Shown: positions 8,163 to 16,342, counted from the first letter of the stretch. The stretch is 64,000 nucleotides of DNA from Nioella ostreopsis (GCF_004000255.1 NZ_RCIQ01000004.1:62001-126000); one strand, 5' to 3'. Translations and numbers: made by a program. The notes: a model not told the origin generated them from the letters alone.

Positions 8163-9038
8163 ATGAAGATCGGTTTCATCGGCCTTGGCAATATGGGCAC
8201 CCCCATGGCCTCCAACCTTTTGGCGGCGGGCCATGAGGTGACGGGCTTCGACCTCGCCGCCCCCGCGCCAGAGGGCGTCACCATGGCAGCAAGCGCGGCC
8301 GAGGCCGCCGCAGGCCAGGACGTGGTCATCACCATGCTGCCCAATGGCGCAATCCTGAAATCCGTGGCCGCCGAGGTGATCCCTTCCATGGCCAAGGGCG
8401 CGGTGCTGCTTGACTGCTCCACCGTCGAGGTGGACGCCGCCCGCGACGTGGCAGACCAGTGCGAAGCGGCGGGTCTGGGCTTTCTCGACGCGCCTGTGTC
8501 AGGCGGCGTCGGCGGGGCTGCGGCAGGCACGCTGACCTTCATGGTGGGCGGCAGCGACGCGGCCTTCGCAACGGCCAAGCCGCTCTTCGACATCATGGGC
8601 CAGAAGGCCGTGCATTGCGGGCCTGCGGGCAACGGTCAGGCGGCTAAGATCTGCAACAACATGATCCTGGGCGTGACCATGATCGCCACCTGCGAGGCCT
8701 TCGCGCTGGCCGACAAGCTGGGGCTGGCGCGCGACAAGATGTTCGACGTGGTCAGCACCTCCTCGGGTTACAGCTGGACCATGAACGCCTATTGCCCGGC
8801 GCCCGGCGTCGGCCCGCAAAGCCCCGCCGACAACGACTACAAGCCCGGATTCGCGGCGGAACTGATGCTGAAGGACCTGCGCCTGTCCCAAGCCGCAGCC
8901 GAGGCCGCCGATGCCGACACGCCCATGGGGCAGGCCGCAGCCGCGCTTTATGAACAGTTCGTGGAACGCGAGGACGGCAAGGGCATGGATTTCTCCGCCA
9001 TGCTGCCGCGGTTCGAAAAGCGTCATCGCGAGAGTTGA
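8163..9038 (+). CDS. mmsB: 3-hydroxyisobutyrate dehydrogenase
   Basis: A 291-residue NAD-dependent beta-hydroxyacid dehydrogenase that makes methylmalonate semialdehyde, the substrate of MmsA at the left end of the window. Seen in the sequence: the nucleotide-binding start IGFIGLGNMGTPMA, the substrate motif DAPVSGGVGGA near residue 118, and GNGQAAKICNN carrying the catalytic Lys. GAAGGAGAG lies just before the ATG. It is the last gene of the operon; a hairpin follows at 9155. Confidence 0.95.
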   Translation: MKIGFIGLGNMGTPMASNLLAAGHEVTGFDLAAPAPEGVTMAASAAEAAAGQDVVITMLPNGAILKSVAAEVIPSMAKGAVLLDCSTVEVDAARDVADQCEAAGLGFLDAPVSGGVGGAAAGTLTFMVGGSDAAFATAKPLFDIMGQKAVHCGPAGNGQAAKICNNMILGVTMIATCEAFALADKLGLARDKMFDVVSTSSGYSWTMNAYCPAPGVGPQSPADNDYKPGFAAELMLKDLRLSQAAAEAADADTPMGQAAAALYEQFVEREDGKGMDFSAMLPRFEKRHRES

Positions 9039-9154
9039 TCGCACGCATATCGGCAAAGGGGTGACCCCGGTCCAAACGATCGGATCAGGCGTTGCCCCAC
9101 TACGCTCTCCGCCCGCGCAACCGTCCGCTTCAGCGGACAGCGGGCCGACGAAGG

Positions 9155-9175
9155 CCCCCGCGCAAGCGGGGGTTT
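9155..9175 (+). terminator. Probable terminator of the valine operon
   Basis: A 7-bp GC stem (CCCCCGC / GCGGGGG) with a stable GCAA tetraloop and a short TTT tail, 117 bases after mmsB. The tail is short, so termination is probable rather than certain. The stretch 9039-9154 holds no gene that I can support. Confidence 0.5.
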
Positions 9176-9230
9176 GAGGAGGCACGCAGCCACCGCCCGT
9201 CAGGGCAACAATATCCAACTGTAAGGAAAG

Positions 9231-9307
9231 TGGCGCGGTTGACGGGGCTCGAACCCGCGACCCCCGGCGTGACAGGCCGGTACTCTAACCAACTGAGCTA
9301 CAACCGC
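9231..9307 (-). tRNA. tRNA-Asp (anticodon GTC)
   Basis: Read leftwards, a full cloverleaf of 77 bases: acceptor GCGGTTG, D-arm, anticodon stem CCGGC around CTGTCAC (anticodon GTC), T-arm GGTTCGAGCC, and encoded CCA. It is identical to the next copy. Confidence 0.97.
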
Positions 9308-9341
9308 GCAGAGTGGGCGTTTTGCCCGAATGTGGCAGCGG

Positions 9342-9418
9342 TGGCGCGGTTGACGGGGCTCGAACCCGCGACCCCCGGCGTGACAGGCCGGTACTCTAAC
9401 CAACTGAGCTACAACCGC
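9342..9418 (-). tRNA. tRNA-Asp (anticodon GTC), second copy
   Basis: A 77-base cloverleaf identical to the copy at 9231-9307, with encoded CCA, 34 bases away on the same strand. The two are probably co-transcribed. Confidence 0.97.
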
Positions 9419-9552
9419 CCGCTGCTGCCGCCTTGGGGCGTTGATCCCCGTGGCGTGAAGCGGGTTCTATGTGCCCCGCGCCCCCCCGTCAAGCGCGGTT
9501 TTGCGCATAAATCCCTGTCGGGCGACTTTTTTCGCAGCCACCCCGCGCGGGC

Positions 9553-10554
9553 TTATCCACGCCTCAGCGGACGGCGCGGGGCGACCGGACTGCGGCGCTG
9601 TCTTTCGCGCATGAAAACATGGATCCCGGCCCCCGCGATCAACACGGTGCCCGCCAGAACCCAAAGGTCCGGCACCTCGCCGAACACCAGCCAGCCCGAG
9701 GCGATGGCCAGCGGCAGTGCCGTATATTCAAACGAGGAAATCGTCGCGGCGTTGCCCATCTTGTAGGCCGCCGACAGCAGGTAACCGATCGCACCGGACA
9801 TGCAGCCAAGCAGGATGAAGAGCGGCCAGTCGCCCGGCGTGGGCCAGACCCAGGCCCGGAACAGGAAGACAAGGCTTTCCGCCTCCACCCCTTCTGCAAA
9901 CCGACCATCGCCTGCCACCAGGTAGAAGCCGATGCTGACCACAAGGAACACGCCCTGGATATAGACGGCCAGCGCCGAGGCCTTGGAATAGACCCCCAGT
10001 TTTCGCGTCATGACCTGCATCGCCGCATAGGCCGTGGCCGCAAGCACCGGCAGCAGAAGCGTCCAGCGCTCCGGGGCGTCTTCGCCTGCCATGCCGGGGC
10101 GGGTCATGACCAGCACGCCCGCAAAGCCCACGATGATCGCCGTGATCCTGTGCACGCCGACCTTTTCCCCCAGAACCACGACCGACAGCAGCGTGATGAT
10201 CAGCGGTGCCACGAAAAAGGTCGCCACCGCATCCGCCAGCGGCATCACCGCCAGCGCCGCGAAATAGAGCATGTTCGAGATCACCACGAAGAGCCCGCGC
10301 AAGAGGTGCAGCCCCGGCGTCGCGGTGCGCAATTCGCGGAAACCGCCCTCGAATTGCAGGATCACCAGCGAAAAGACGATCCCGATGGCCGAGCGCACGA
10401 AAACCATCTGGTGCAGCGGGTAATCCCCGCCAAGCGCCTTGATCAGGGAATCGTTCACGGTGATGAAGACCATGCCAGCCAGGATCAGGAGGATCGCAAG
10501 CGGCGGAGTCTCCTCGGTCGGGCGCGGAGGGCCGGGCATCTCGTCTGCTTTCAT
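9553..10554 (-). CDS. EamA/DMT-family transporter
   Basis: A 333-residue inner-membrane protein with about ten hydrophobic segments in two homologous halves, the arrangement of EamA (drug/metabolite transporter) exporters. Examples are LAILLILAGMVFITVNDSLIK at the start of half one and PVLAATAYAAMQVMTRKLG at the start of half two. It likely exports a small metabolite; the substrate cannot be told. The C-terminus is short and Arg-rich. It stands alone, downstream of pirin and on the same strand. Confidence 0.88.
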   Translation of the reverse strand: MKADEMPGPPRPTEETPPLAILLILAGMVFITVNDSLIKALGGDYPLHQMVFVRSAIGIVFSLVILQFEGGFRELRTATPGLHLLRGLFVVISNMLYFAALAVMPLADAVATFFVAPLIITLLSVVVLGEKVGVHRITAIIVGFAGVLVMTRPGMAGEDAPERWTLLLPVLAATAYAAMQVMTRKLGVYSKASALAVYIQGVFLVVSIGFYLVAGDGRFAEGVEAESLVFLFRAWVWPTPGDWPLFILLGCMSGAIGYLLSAAYKMGNAATISSFEYTALPLAIASGWLVFGEVPDLWVLAGTVLIAGAGIHVFMRERQRRSPVAPRRPLRRG

Positions 10555-10639
10555 TGGGTCGGGCGCGGGCGGCGAAGAATTCCGTCACGCTCGCACCAGC
10601 CCTAACGCGAAACCCCTGCCATGAGAACCCTTTGCGGCC

Positions 10640-11602
10640 TTAGTCGTTTTTCCCCCAAAGCGGCCCCCGATCCGGCGCGGGGATGAACTCCGCATCATCG
10701 CCGGGGGGCAGGTGGAACGGCCCCGATTGCCAATCGGCCGCGCGCCAGGCTTCCTTGGCCTCCAGGATCCGCTCCTTGCTGGAAGACACAAAATTCCACC
10801 AGATATGACGCGGACCATTGAGCGTGGCGCCGCCAAGCAGTACCAGCCGCGCGCCCGCAGGGCCCGCCGTCAGCGCCAGACGGTCACCGGGGCGGAAGAC
10901 CATCATCTCGCCCGCGCCATGGCTTTCGCCCGCAAGCGTGACCGAGCCCTCGGCGACGTAAACGCCCCTGTCCTCATGATCATCGGGCAAGGGCAGAACC
11001 GCCCCGGCCTGCAACACCGCATCGGCATAGAACATCTCGGAAGGGACCGGCACCGGCGCGGTTTCGCCATAGGCGGAGCCCAGGATCAGGCGCAGTTCCT
11101 TGCCCTCCGCCTCCAGCAGCGGCAGATCGGCCTTGCCCGCGTGATGGAACTCCGGCGCACGCTCTTCCTGATCCTCGGGCAGAGCGATCCATGTCTGGAT
11201 GCCGAAGAAGGGCATGGGCAGGGTCTGGGTCTCGTCATCGGTGCGTTCGGAATGGGTAATCCCCTGCCCCGCCACCATCAGGTTGACGTCGCCCGGTTCG
11301 ATCCAGCCATCGGTGCCCAGGCTGTCGCGGTGGTGCATCCGGCCCCGGTAGAGGTAGGAAATCGTCGCAAGTCCGATATGCGGATGCGGGCGCACGTCGA
11401 GCCCCTGCGTGGGCAGCATCTCGGCCGGGCCCATCTGGTCGAAGAAGATGAAGGGGCCGACCATCTGCCGTTTGGGGGCTGGCAGTGCCCGCCGCACTTC
11501 AAATCCGCCGAGGTCGCGGGCGCGGGGAATGATCAATGTCTCGATGGCATCGACCCCGTCACCCAACGGGCAATGCGGGTCAAGGGCGGGGTTCCAGCTC
11601 AT
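10640..11602 (-). CDS. Pirin family protein
   Basis: A 320-residue bicupin. The N-terminal cupin carries the pirin pattern VGPFIFFDQMGPAEM then RPHPHIGLATISYLYRG and a later HSERTDDE, which supply the metal ligands (His, His, His, Glu). The C-terminal cupin starts around residue 190. Pirins bind iron, and some show quercetinase activity; the role here is not evident. It is the last chromosomal gene before the integrated element, its start lying about 160 bases from the left attachment repeat. Confidence 0.93.
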   Translation of the reverse strand: MSWNPALDPHCPLGDGVDAIETLIIPRARDLGGFEVRRALPAPKRQMVGPFIFFDQMGPAEMLPTQGLDVRPHPHIGLATISYLYRGRMHHRDSLGTDGWIEPGDVNLMVAGQGITHSERTDDETQTLPMPFFGIQTWIALPEDQEERAPEFHHAGKADLPLLEAEGKELRLILGSAYGETAPVPVPSEMFYADAVLQAGAVLPLPDDHEDRGVYVAEGSVTLAGESHGAGEMMVFRPGDRLALTAGPAGARLVLLGGATLNGPRHIWWNFVSSSKERILEAKEAWRAADWQSGPFHLPPGDDAEFIPAPDRGPLWGKND

Positions 11603-11764
11603 GTCCTTCGTCTCCTGGATAGGGGGTCATTGAGCTGAATGTAGGACTTGTGGGATATCAGGAAACACCGAGCGCCGAACAGCGTCTGTGCCCTAGCGCA
11701 GGTTACCAAGATGCCAAAGATGACACGGCGACCATGCGGATCTTCCTGCTGGTTATCATGAGGG

Positions 11765-11790
11765 GGATGGTGGGTCGTGAGAGGCTCGAA
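11765..11790. repeat. attL: left 26-bp attachment repeat
   Basis: Identical to 29612-29637; it begins GGATGGTGGGTCG and ends GGCTCGAA, which is the T-arm and acceptor end of tRNA-Val(UAC) including CCA. No tRNA body follows on either side. Six bases inward lies TTGATATCAAT (11797-11807), mirrored at the other end. Confidence 0.92.
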
Positions 11791-11910
11791 TTCTACTTGA
11801 TATCAATATTATCAATGCTTTACTCGGCGATTTGTAACCATGTAACCGCCTCCATTCTGGACCGAGTGACGTTGCGTCAATTGGATCGGACTTGATAGTA
11901 TCTGGTGGAT

Positions 11911-11944
11911 AGTGCACCCGGCATCCTGACGTAAGAACCCGCCG
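11911..11944 (+). repeat. Imperfect direct repeat, copy 1 (other copy 13328-13360)
   Basis: About 33 bases around GCACCCGGcaTCCTGACG are shared, with roughly six differences and one gap, between this site and 13328-13360, same strand. This copy lies just upstream of the gene at 11970. The other lies between the genes at 12447-13226 and 13401-13691, running into a perfect GC hairpin (AACCGCCGG / CCGGCGGTT region). Role unknown; it may be a shared regulatory element. Confidence 0.6.
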
Positions 11945-11969
11945 CCACCACAACAGGAAATCAGAGCAC

Positions 11970-12434
11970 ATGACCCGACAACAGCGCAGAAGAGCCGAAA
12001 GGGTGGCGGCCAAGAAACCCCGCTACGACAAGACTGAGGTTTTCACGTTTACCGGCGATGATGGCCAAGAAGAATGGTTGGCCGTTGAGCCATTGAGGAA
12101 ATGGGCGGAAAGTGCCTTAGAGCTTGTGAGTGTCGATATAGAACTGAGCAAGGTTGAGGATATTCTAAAATCCGGACGTGTCGATCAAGCTCATATCCGC
12201 AACTTCACATTTAAGAATGACCCCAAACCGATTTTGGTTTGTGAGGATTACCATGAAGGCTTGTCGGAAATCGTTGATGGCAATCATACCTATGTTGCTA
12301 TGGCCGCTGCCAGCGCGATGGCAGAACGGAGCGGTATGCAACTATCCATGCCGCTCCGTGCCCCAGCTTATGTAATCCCACGATCCGAATGGACGCGATT
12401 TCTGGTCCCCCTAGAAGATCGTATCACCAAGTAA
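11970..12434 (+). CDS. Hypothetical protein with ParB/sulfiredoxin-like motif
   Basis: A 154-residue protein of the element's left arm. After a basic N-terminus (TRQQRRRAERVAAKK) it contains LSEIVDGNHTYVAMAAAS followed by PAYVIPRSEWTRFLV. The IVDGNHTYVA segment resembles the conserved loop of the ParB N-terminal/nuclease-like fold (DGxHR). That similarity is motif-level only. AGGAA precedes the ATG at a suitable distance. The next gene, Abi_C, converges on it with 12 bases between stops. Confidence 0.65.
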   Translation: MTRQQRRRAERVAAKKPRYDKTEVFTFTGDDGQEEWLAVEPLRKWAESALELVSVDIELSKVEDILKSGRVDQAHIRNFTFKNDPKPILVCEDYHEGLSEIVDGNHTYVAMAAASAMAERSGMQLSMPLRAPAYVIPRSEWTRFLVPLEDRITK

Positions 12435-12446
12435 TGAGTGGCGGTG

Positions 12447-13226
12447 TCAGCCGTGCTTTTCCTCTGCCATGGCCTTCGAGGTCTCGACTAAGAAAAGTGC
12501 CATTGATCCAGCCAAGTTGACTGCTAACGCGGCATGACGAGCTTGCGGTCTCACACGACGCCTCCCACCAGCATGGGCATCCGAGAGCTTGTTGCGCAAT
12601 GTGCCGAGACTCTGCACCACGCTCTGACAGTTTCCGAGGATGGTTTTGAAAACCACCTCATTGTGTTGAGAGGGGGCAAGGTTGAGGGTTTGTGCCGCTT
12701 CCATATATAGCTTCGGCAAATCCCACTTTTCATCCCAATCTTTTTTTGAATCCTCAATCACGTGCTTGCAGACCTCTTCCAGCAAGGTCCGCGCTGCGGT
12801 TATCGCCGCTTCTGGATCGGTGTGCCGTCGCTCAAGGGCCTTACTCCATGCCGCCTGAACGGCTGGCCCGTCATACTCTTCAAGAGCATCGGTAATTGCG
12901 AGGTCGGCCGCACCTCCCCCGGTCTCCAAGAATGACAAAACCGGTTTGAAAGTCTCTTGGACATACCCACGCCGCCTTGCCCAAGATCCTGCCCCGCTGG
13001 CAATTGCCGACAGGGCCGTCCGTAGGGAATCGGCATCATTTGAATAGCGAATGTAGTCAGGCAGAAGGGACCGGATTGTAGGATCTTCCATCAAGCGCGC
13101 CCTGCACTCATTGTAGATGTAGGGTGAACCGCCCTCTGTAGTAAGCTGCACAATCGTGTTGCGAAGCTGAATCGCTACCTCAAGAGGATCATCTGGTATT
13201 TCGGGGTCCGTCAGGAATCCGTTCAT
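12447..13226 (-). CDS. Abortive infection protein, Abi_C type
   Basis: A 259-residue protein. The C-terminal half matches what I know of the Abi_C domain: AARTLLEEVCKHVIED, LPKLYMEAAQTLNLAPSQH, then NCQSVVQSLGTLRNKLSDAHAGG and RHAALAVNLAGSMALFLVET. Abi_C proteins are linked to abortive phage defence, probably as RNA-targeting or toxic effectors, though the mechanism is unclear. In this element it could block competing phages. The start is uncertain: the ATG at 13226 is used, and a GTG three codons upstream (13235) is equally possible. Neither has a clear ribosome site. Confidence 0.8.
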   Translation of the reverse strand: MNGFLTDPEIPDDPLEVAIQLRNTIVQLTTEGGSPYIYNECRARLMEDPTIRSLLPDYIRYSNDADSLRTALSAIASGAGSWARRRGYVQETFKPVLSFLETGGGAADLAITDALEEYDGPAVQAAWSKALERRHTDPEAAITAARTLLEEVCKHVIEDSKKDWDEKWDLPKLYMEAAQTLNLAPSQHNEVVFKTILGNCQSVVQSLGTLRNKLSDAHAGGRRRVRPQARHAALAVNLAGSMALFLVETSKAMAEEKHG

Positions 13227-13400
13227 GAGCCACACTAGTTGCCTGTTATTACGGGGACTCGGCCAAATGATTAAAGCGCCGAATCCCTTAGATGATTGTC
13301 TAAAAATTGAAAACCATGATGGGTGTTAGCGCACCCGGTCTCCTGACGCAACAACCGCCGGAATTACCCGGCGGTTGATCAGACTAGTGTATTTATTGCG

Positions 13401-13691
13401 TTAGGCAGCAATCTCACCTCGTTCATCATCATCCACACTGAAAACGTCAACATGATCCTGCCTGGGGCCATGGTGGACGGCAATCATCGTGCCGCCATCC
13501 GGGGCGTTCAAGAATACTTCCACGTAGAAATCATCTTCTTCATCGCCACCGAAGACATAGTGTGGGGTAACGTCATTGTTACCGGGGCATCCGTAGAGCT
13601 TGTGAAGGTATCCGTCGAATTGCTTACGGCTCAGGCGGCGGCTTCTGGTTGGTGCCTTGGCTTCATCTGGCGTCGGTGTATACTTGGTCAT
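13401..13691 (-). CDS. Small acidic hypothetical protein
   Basis: A 96-residue protein, basic at the N-terminus (residues 1-35, RSRRLSRKQF) and strongly acidic at the C-terminus (DVFSVDDDERGEIAA). No recognised domain. The ATG at 13691 has a good AAAGGAA ribosome site; the longer frame to 13745 does not. It is divergent from the gene at 13838, and three phased TAGGATT copies lie between them. Confidence 0.6.
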   Translation of the reverse strand: MTKYTPTPDEAKAPTRSRRLSRKQFDGYLHKLYGCPGNNDVTPHYVFGGDEEDDFYVEVFLNAPDGGTMIAVHHGPRQDHVDVFSVDDDERGEIAA

Positions 13692-13780
13692 GTCATTTCC
13701 TTTGGTTAGGTGTGATGTTCGGGTCTGGTCACCGTCGCCAAACACTGACCAGACCCACCTTCCTTATAGCAATTCCGAAA

Positions 13781-13808
13781 TAGGATTTACGTAGGATTCC
13801 ATAGGATT
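13781..13808 (+). promoter_or_regulatory. Three phased TAGGATT repeats in a divergent intergenic region
   Basis: TAGGATT occurs at 13781, 13792 and 13802, that is at 11- and 10-base steps, one helical turn each. The cluster lies between the divergent genes starting at 13691 (left) and 13838 (right). Regular spacing of this kind suggests cooperative protein binding; the protein is unknown. Confidence 0.5.
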
Positions 13809-13837
13809 TTTGCTCGTCACAGGTAGAGAGGAACCAC

Positions 13838-14335
13838 ATGGCTGAAACGAAGGACTGTTGGGACAAGGCTGCTATTGTCTTCGAAGGTCTAGGCAAGGTG
13901 CTCGTTCCCGTGTTGGTTGCCTATGCAATTTGGAGCTGGAACACGTCAGCAAGCGAGCGGGCTGCCGCTGCAAACATCGCGGCGAGCGAGAGAGCGACAG
14001 CCGCTACAATGACTCAGATCGCAATTGGAGTGCTTGCTGAACCCGTCGTTCTCGGTGAAACAAGTGCTGAGCTGCGACACTGGGCAACCCGCGTCCTTCA
14101 AAACCCGACCTCTCCACCCGCGCTGTCAGACGAGGAAGCCGCTACGCTTGTATCTGAGGCGCTGCCATGGGGGGCGGGCGTGTCGATAAGTTTTTCCGGG
14201 GGATACGGGGGTTATGGTGCCTCCTCTGAGGTAGGATATCCATCGTTTACTCGCGAGATCGAAGAAAACCTTCCATCCGAGGGCAGCGATGGGCTTTCCA
14301 ATGAGGAAGAACAGCTAGAATTAGGTGACGACTGA
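13838..14335 (+). CDS. Membrane-anchored hypothetical protein
   Basis: A 165-residue protein with one likely membrane span (VLVPVLVAYAIWSW, residues 20-33), then an Ala/Glu-rich helix with duplicated wording (ASERAAAANI, ASERATAATM), a Gly/Ser-rich section (SFSGGYGGYGASSE) and an acidic tail. GAGAGGAA precedes the ATG. No family recognised. It may act at the membrane, as many small phage exclusion proteins do, but nothing in the sequence proves this. Confidence 0.6.
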   Translation: MAETKDCWDKAAIVFEGLGKVLVPVLVAYAIWSWNTSASERAAAANIAASERATAATMTQIAIGVLAEPVVLGETSAELRHWATRVLQNPTSPPALSDEEAATLVSEALPWGAGVSISFSGGYGGYGASSEVGYPSFTREIEENLPSEGSDGLSNEEEQLELGDD

Positions 14336-14342
14336 GGCATTT

Positions 14343-14534
14343 TCAGCGAACCAACCGCGCCCTGTATGCAGCCTCATCGGCCTCGATAGCCTCGCGACAC
14401 GACTCGGGCCAGATCTCACCGAATTCGCCAAGCACCTCCACGATCTGGCCGCGCGGGTCCAAGGTAGGTTTCAAGTGCAACAGCTCGTCAACGAGGCGGT
14501 CGTATGCTTCATTCGGGATGTAGTGATCGGGCAT
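14343..14534 (-). CDS. Small hypothetical protein
   Basis: A 63-residue acidic protein (MPDHYIPNEAYDRLVDELLH...), largely helical by composition, with no recognised domain. A GGAGAG ribosome site lies upstream of the ATG at 14534, which supports it as a real gene. It converges on the membrane-protein gene with seven bases between the stops. Confidence 0.5.
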   Translation of the reverse strand: MPDHYIPNEAYDRLVDELLHLKPTLDPRGQIVEVLGEFGEIWPESCREAIEADEAAYRARLVR

Positions 14535-14640
14535 GTTTGCTCTCCGTTAGATCTGAATTCCCAATGCATGAATCAAAAATAATCACTGCGCAATAGTTAT
14601 CTTCGATAAGTAATTGCTTACTCAGACTGGGAAATTGAAG

Positions 14641-14691
14641 CACCCTCTGCGCGATCAGCAATGACTTACTATTCTGGTGGCGCAGAGGGTG
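14641..14691. repeat. 12-bp perfect inverted repeat in a gene-free stretch
   Basis: CACCCTCTGCGC (14641-14652) and GCGCAGAGGGTG (14680-14691) are perfect complements around a 27-base loop. The surrounding 14535-14786 holds no gene I can support. The dyad could end the leftward transcript of 14787-15413 or be a binding site; there is no clear T tract. Confidence 0.6.
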
Positions 14692-14786
14692 GACGCGAAA
14701 TACCCATTCGCAGGGAGCTATTACCACGAATCCCAAAGAGATGGAATCGGTTAATTGACTTACGCGAACGAGTATTAAGATGAACC

Positions 14787-15413
14787 TCATTGCCGCGACA
14801 ATAGCCGCTTACTCTTGCGTTCAGCCAATTGTTCTTCGATCTCCATTTCCGGAACACCCTTCTTACGTTGGCGAGATCGCCACCGCTTGTCGCTCTCATA
14901 ATCACGCCTTGCTTGAGCGTCAGTGGTAGCAGGTCCGGAGCTTGGCTGAAGGCCAAAGAAAACCAAATCTTCGACACTGATCTCAGGTTCAGCACAAGGC
15001 TCTATTTCGAGATCAGCTAGCAATTGCTCGACTTCGGCCCGATCCTTGGCCCGTGCGGCCTTCTGCCGTTCATAGCGTTCCTTGTTGGTCTGAGCCTTGC
15101 GACGCTTCCGCTCTTCTTCAGTGCGATCCTTTCGATACACTCGGACCTTGCGGCCTTCGGCTTCTGCTTTCTTCCGGTAGCGCATGCGCTCATCTGCATT
15201 CCGCTGTTCTCGCCCTGGTCCTGACCGGTGTGCATCAATTGCGTCATAAGCCTGCGCGGTGAATCCTGCGCGCGCATTCTCAGCCCTAGCGGGTTTCAAC
15301 TCTTCAATGGCCTTGGCAACGAGGTGGCGCATGCGGCGCATGCACTCGCTTTTTTCATCCTGCGACGAAAATTCCGTTTCACTAATGCTAAGAAGCTCTA
15401 TATTATCAGTCAT
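14787..15413 (-). CDS. Hypothetical highly charged coiled-coil protein
   Basis: A 208-residue protein with a long Arg/Lys/Glu/Gln-rich central section (about residues 60-135, for example KDRTEEERKRRKAQTNKERYERQ), predicted as extended helix or coiled coil. The rest of the protein is also charged. No domain recognised. Basic helical proteins of this kind often bind nucleic acid; that is only a guess. No good ribosome site is visible at 15413. Confidence 0.55.
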   Translation of the reverse strand: MTDNIELLSISETEFSSQDEKSECMRRMRHLVAKAIEELKPARAENARAGFTAQAYDAIDAHRSGPGREQRNADERMRYRKKAEAEGRKVRVYRKDRTEEERKRRKAQTNKERYERQKAARAKDRAEVEQLLADLEIEPCAEPEISVEDLVFFGLQPSSGPATTDAQARRDYESDKRWRSRQRKKGVPEMEIEEQLAERKSKRLLSRQ

Positions 15414-15479
15414 GTAAGTAAGTCTGTTTTGCTCACAGATGGTCAGGCCCGGTGTTGCAGCACCGGGCCGTTCTTTTGC

Positions 15480-15941
15480 CTACTCGGAACTTTCAACCGA
15501 CCGTTCCAGAAGCTCGGCAAATTCAAGCGCAATATCCGGCGACCATGTTTTCACGGATTCCTCTGCATCACCGTGGAGGATTACGCGGAAACCGGAACCA
15601 CGCCGCTTCGCTGTAAAGTTGTGATCGAGGTTCACGAGTGCGCCGATCTCAGCCCCGGAAAGGATGTCCTTGATCGACGAAGCCAACGCCATTGCGGCCT
15701 GAAAACTCATGCCGTGGGTGGGGCCGCCATCGAAACGAATGGCCACCCCATCCGAGAGACGATTGATCTCCACGCCGGGAAGACCATGACCAATGAGGCC
15801 CTGTTCCCGTGCGCTAGCCAGCAATGTCCCGATGGTAGCGGACATTGTCGCACCGCCAAGGGCCTCGCGGAGTTCGTCGAGCTTGATCACGCGCTCTTTG
15901 GGAAGGCGAAAGGATTGATGATTGTCCAAAGTGTTCTCCAT
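15480..15941 (-). CDS. Hypothetical protein, possible ribbon-helix-helix N-terminus
   Basis: A 153-residue protein. The first 30 residues (SFRLPKERVIKLDELREALGG) look like the strand-helix opening of ribbon-helix-helix DNA-binding proteins. The remainder has alternating strands and helices (GVEINRLSDGVAIRFDGG, then MSFQAAMALASSIKDIL). No repressor is otherwise visible in the element, so this is one candidate regulator; the evidence is weak. Upstream, 15942-16606 is gene-free and AT-rich next to the gene. Confidence 0.55.
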   Translation of the reverse strand: MENTLDNHQSFRLPKERVIKLDELREALGGATMSATIGTLLASAREQGLIGHGLPGVEINRLSDGVAIRFDGGPTHGMSFQAAMALASSIKDILSGAEIGALVNLDHNFTAKRRGSGFRVILHGDAEESVKTWSPDIALEFAELLERSVESSE

Positions 15942-16108
15942 ATCTACTCGTCATATAGTAGCATTCGAATTGGGTGAATTCAATAAGGCTGCCCAAATAA
16001 TTTTCAACGTTAAATCAATATTCACGTTCACAGATTAAATGCAAATATGGAAATAACGTTCACGACCAACATGGGAATACATTTTTTATTTCACGGGCAA
16101 ATCACTCT

Positions 16109-16212
16109 GGAGTGTCCCTTCTGCCATTTTCTGCCGTATAGAACTGTATGTCTATTACTAACAATTCTATAAAAAGACGAAAAATTCCAGAAAATGGCAG
16201 AAGGGACACTCC
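16109..16212. repeat. 25-bp perfect inverted repeat with nested dyad, in the 665-base gene-free region
   Basis: The left arm 16109-16133 and right arm 16188-16212 are perfect complements (GGAGTGTCCCTTCTGCC... and its reverse). The 54-base AT-rich loop contains a second inverted pair, TATAGAA (16137-16143) and TTCTATA (16165-16171). Three more GC hairpins follow between 16233 and 16300 (GGGGCttCGCCCC, GGCCCCtgcGGGGCC, TGAGCGCGC...GCGCGCTCA). The whole gap 15942-16606 has no supported gene. It lies beyond the end of the morphogenetic operon and could be a terminator cluster, an origin or a packaging-related site. Confidence 0.75.
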
Positions 16213-16342
16213 TCGGCGAAACGACGATACCTCGGGGCTTCGCCCCTCGCTTGCGCGGCCCCTGCGGGGCCTTGCTGAGCGCGCTGGCGCGCGCTCAACG
16301 ATTGTTATCATCTCTACCGGGGAAGGTTCCGGCTCAGAAGTC

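Noticed and set aside
9092-9766. 224-codon open frame across the tRNA-Asp pair
   Set aside because: It is made by reading through both tRNA genes; the repeated peptide in it is the tRNA duplicate.
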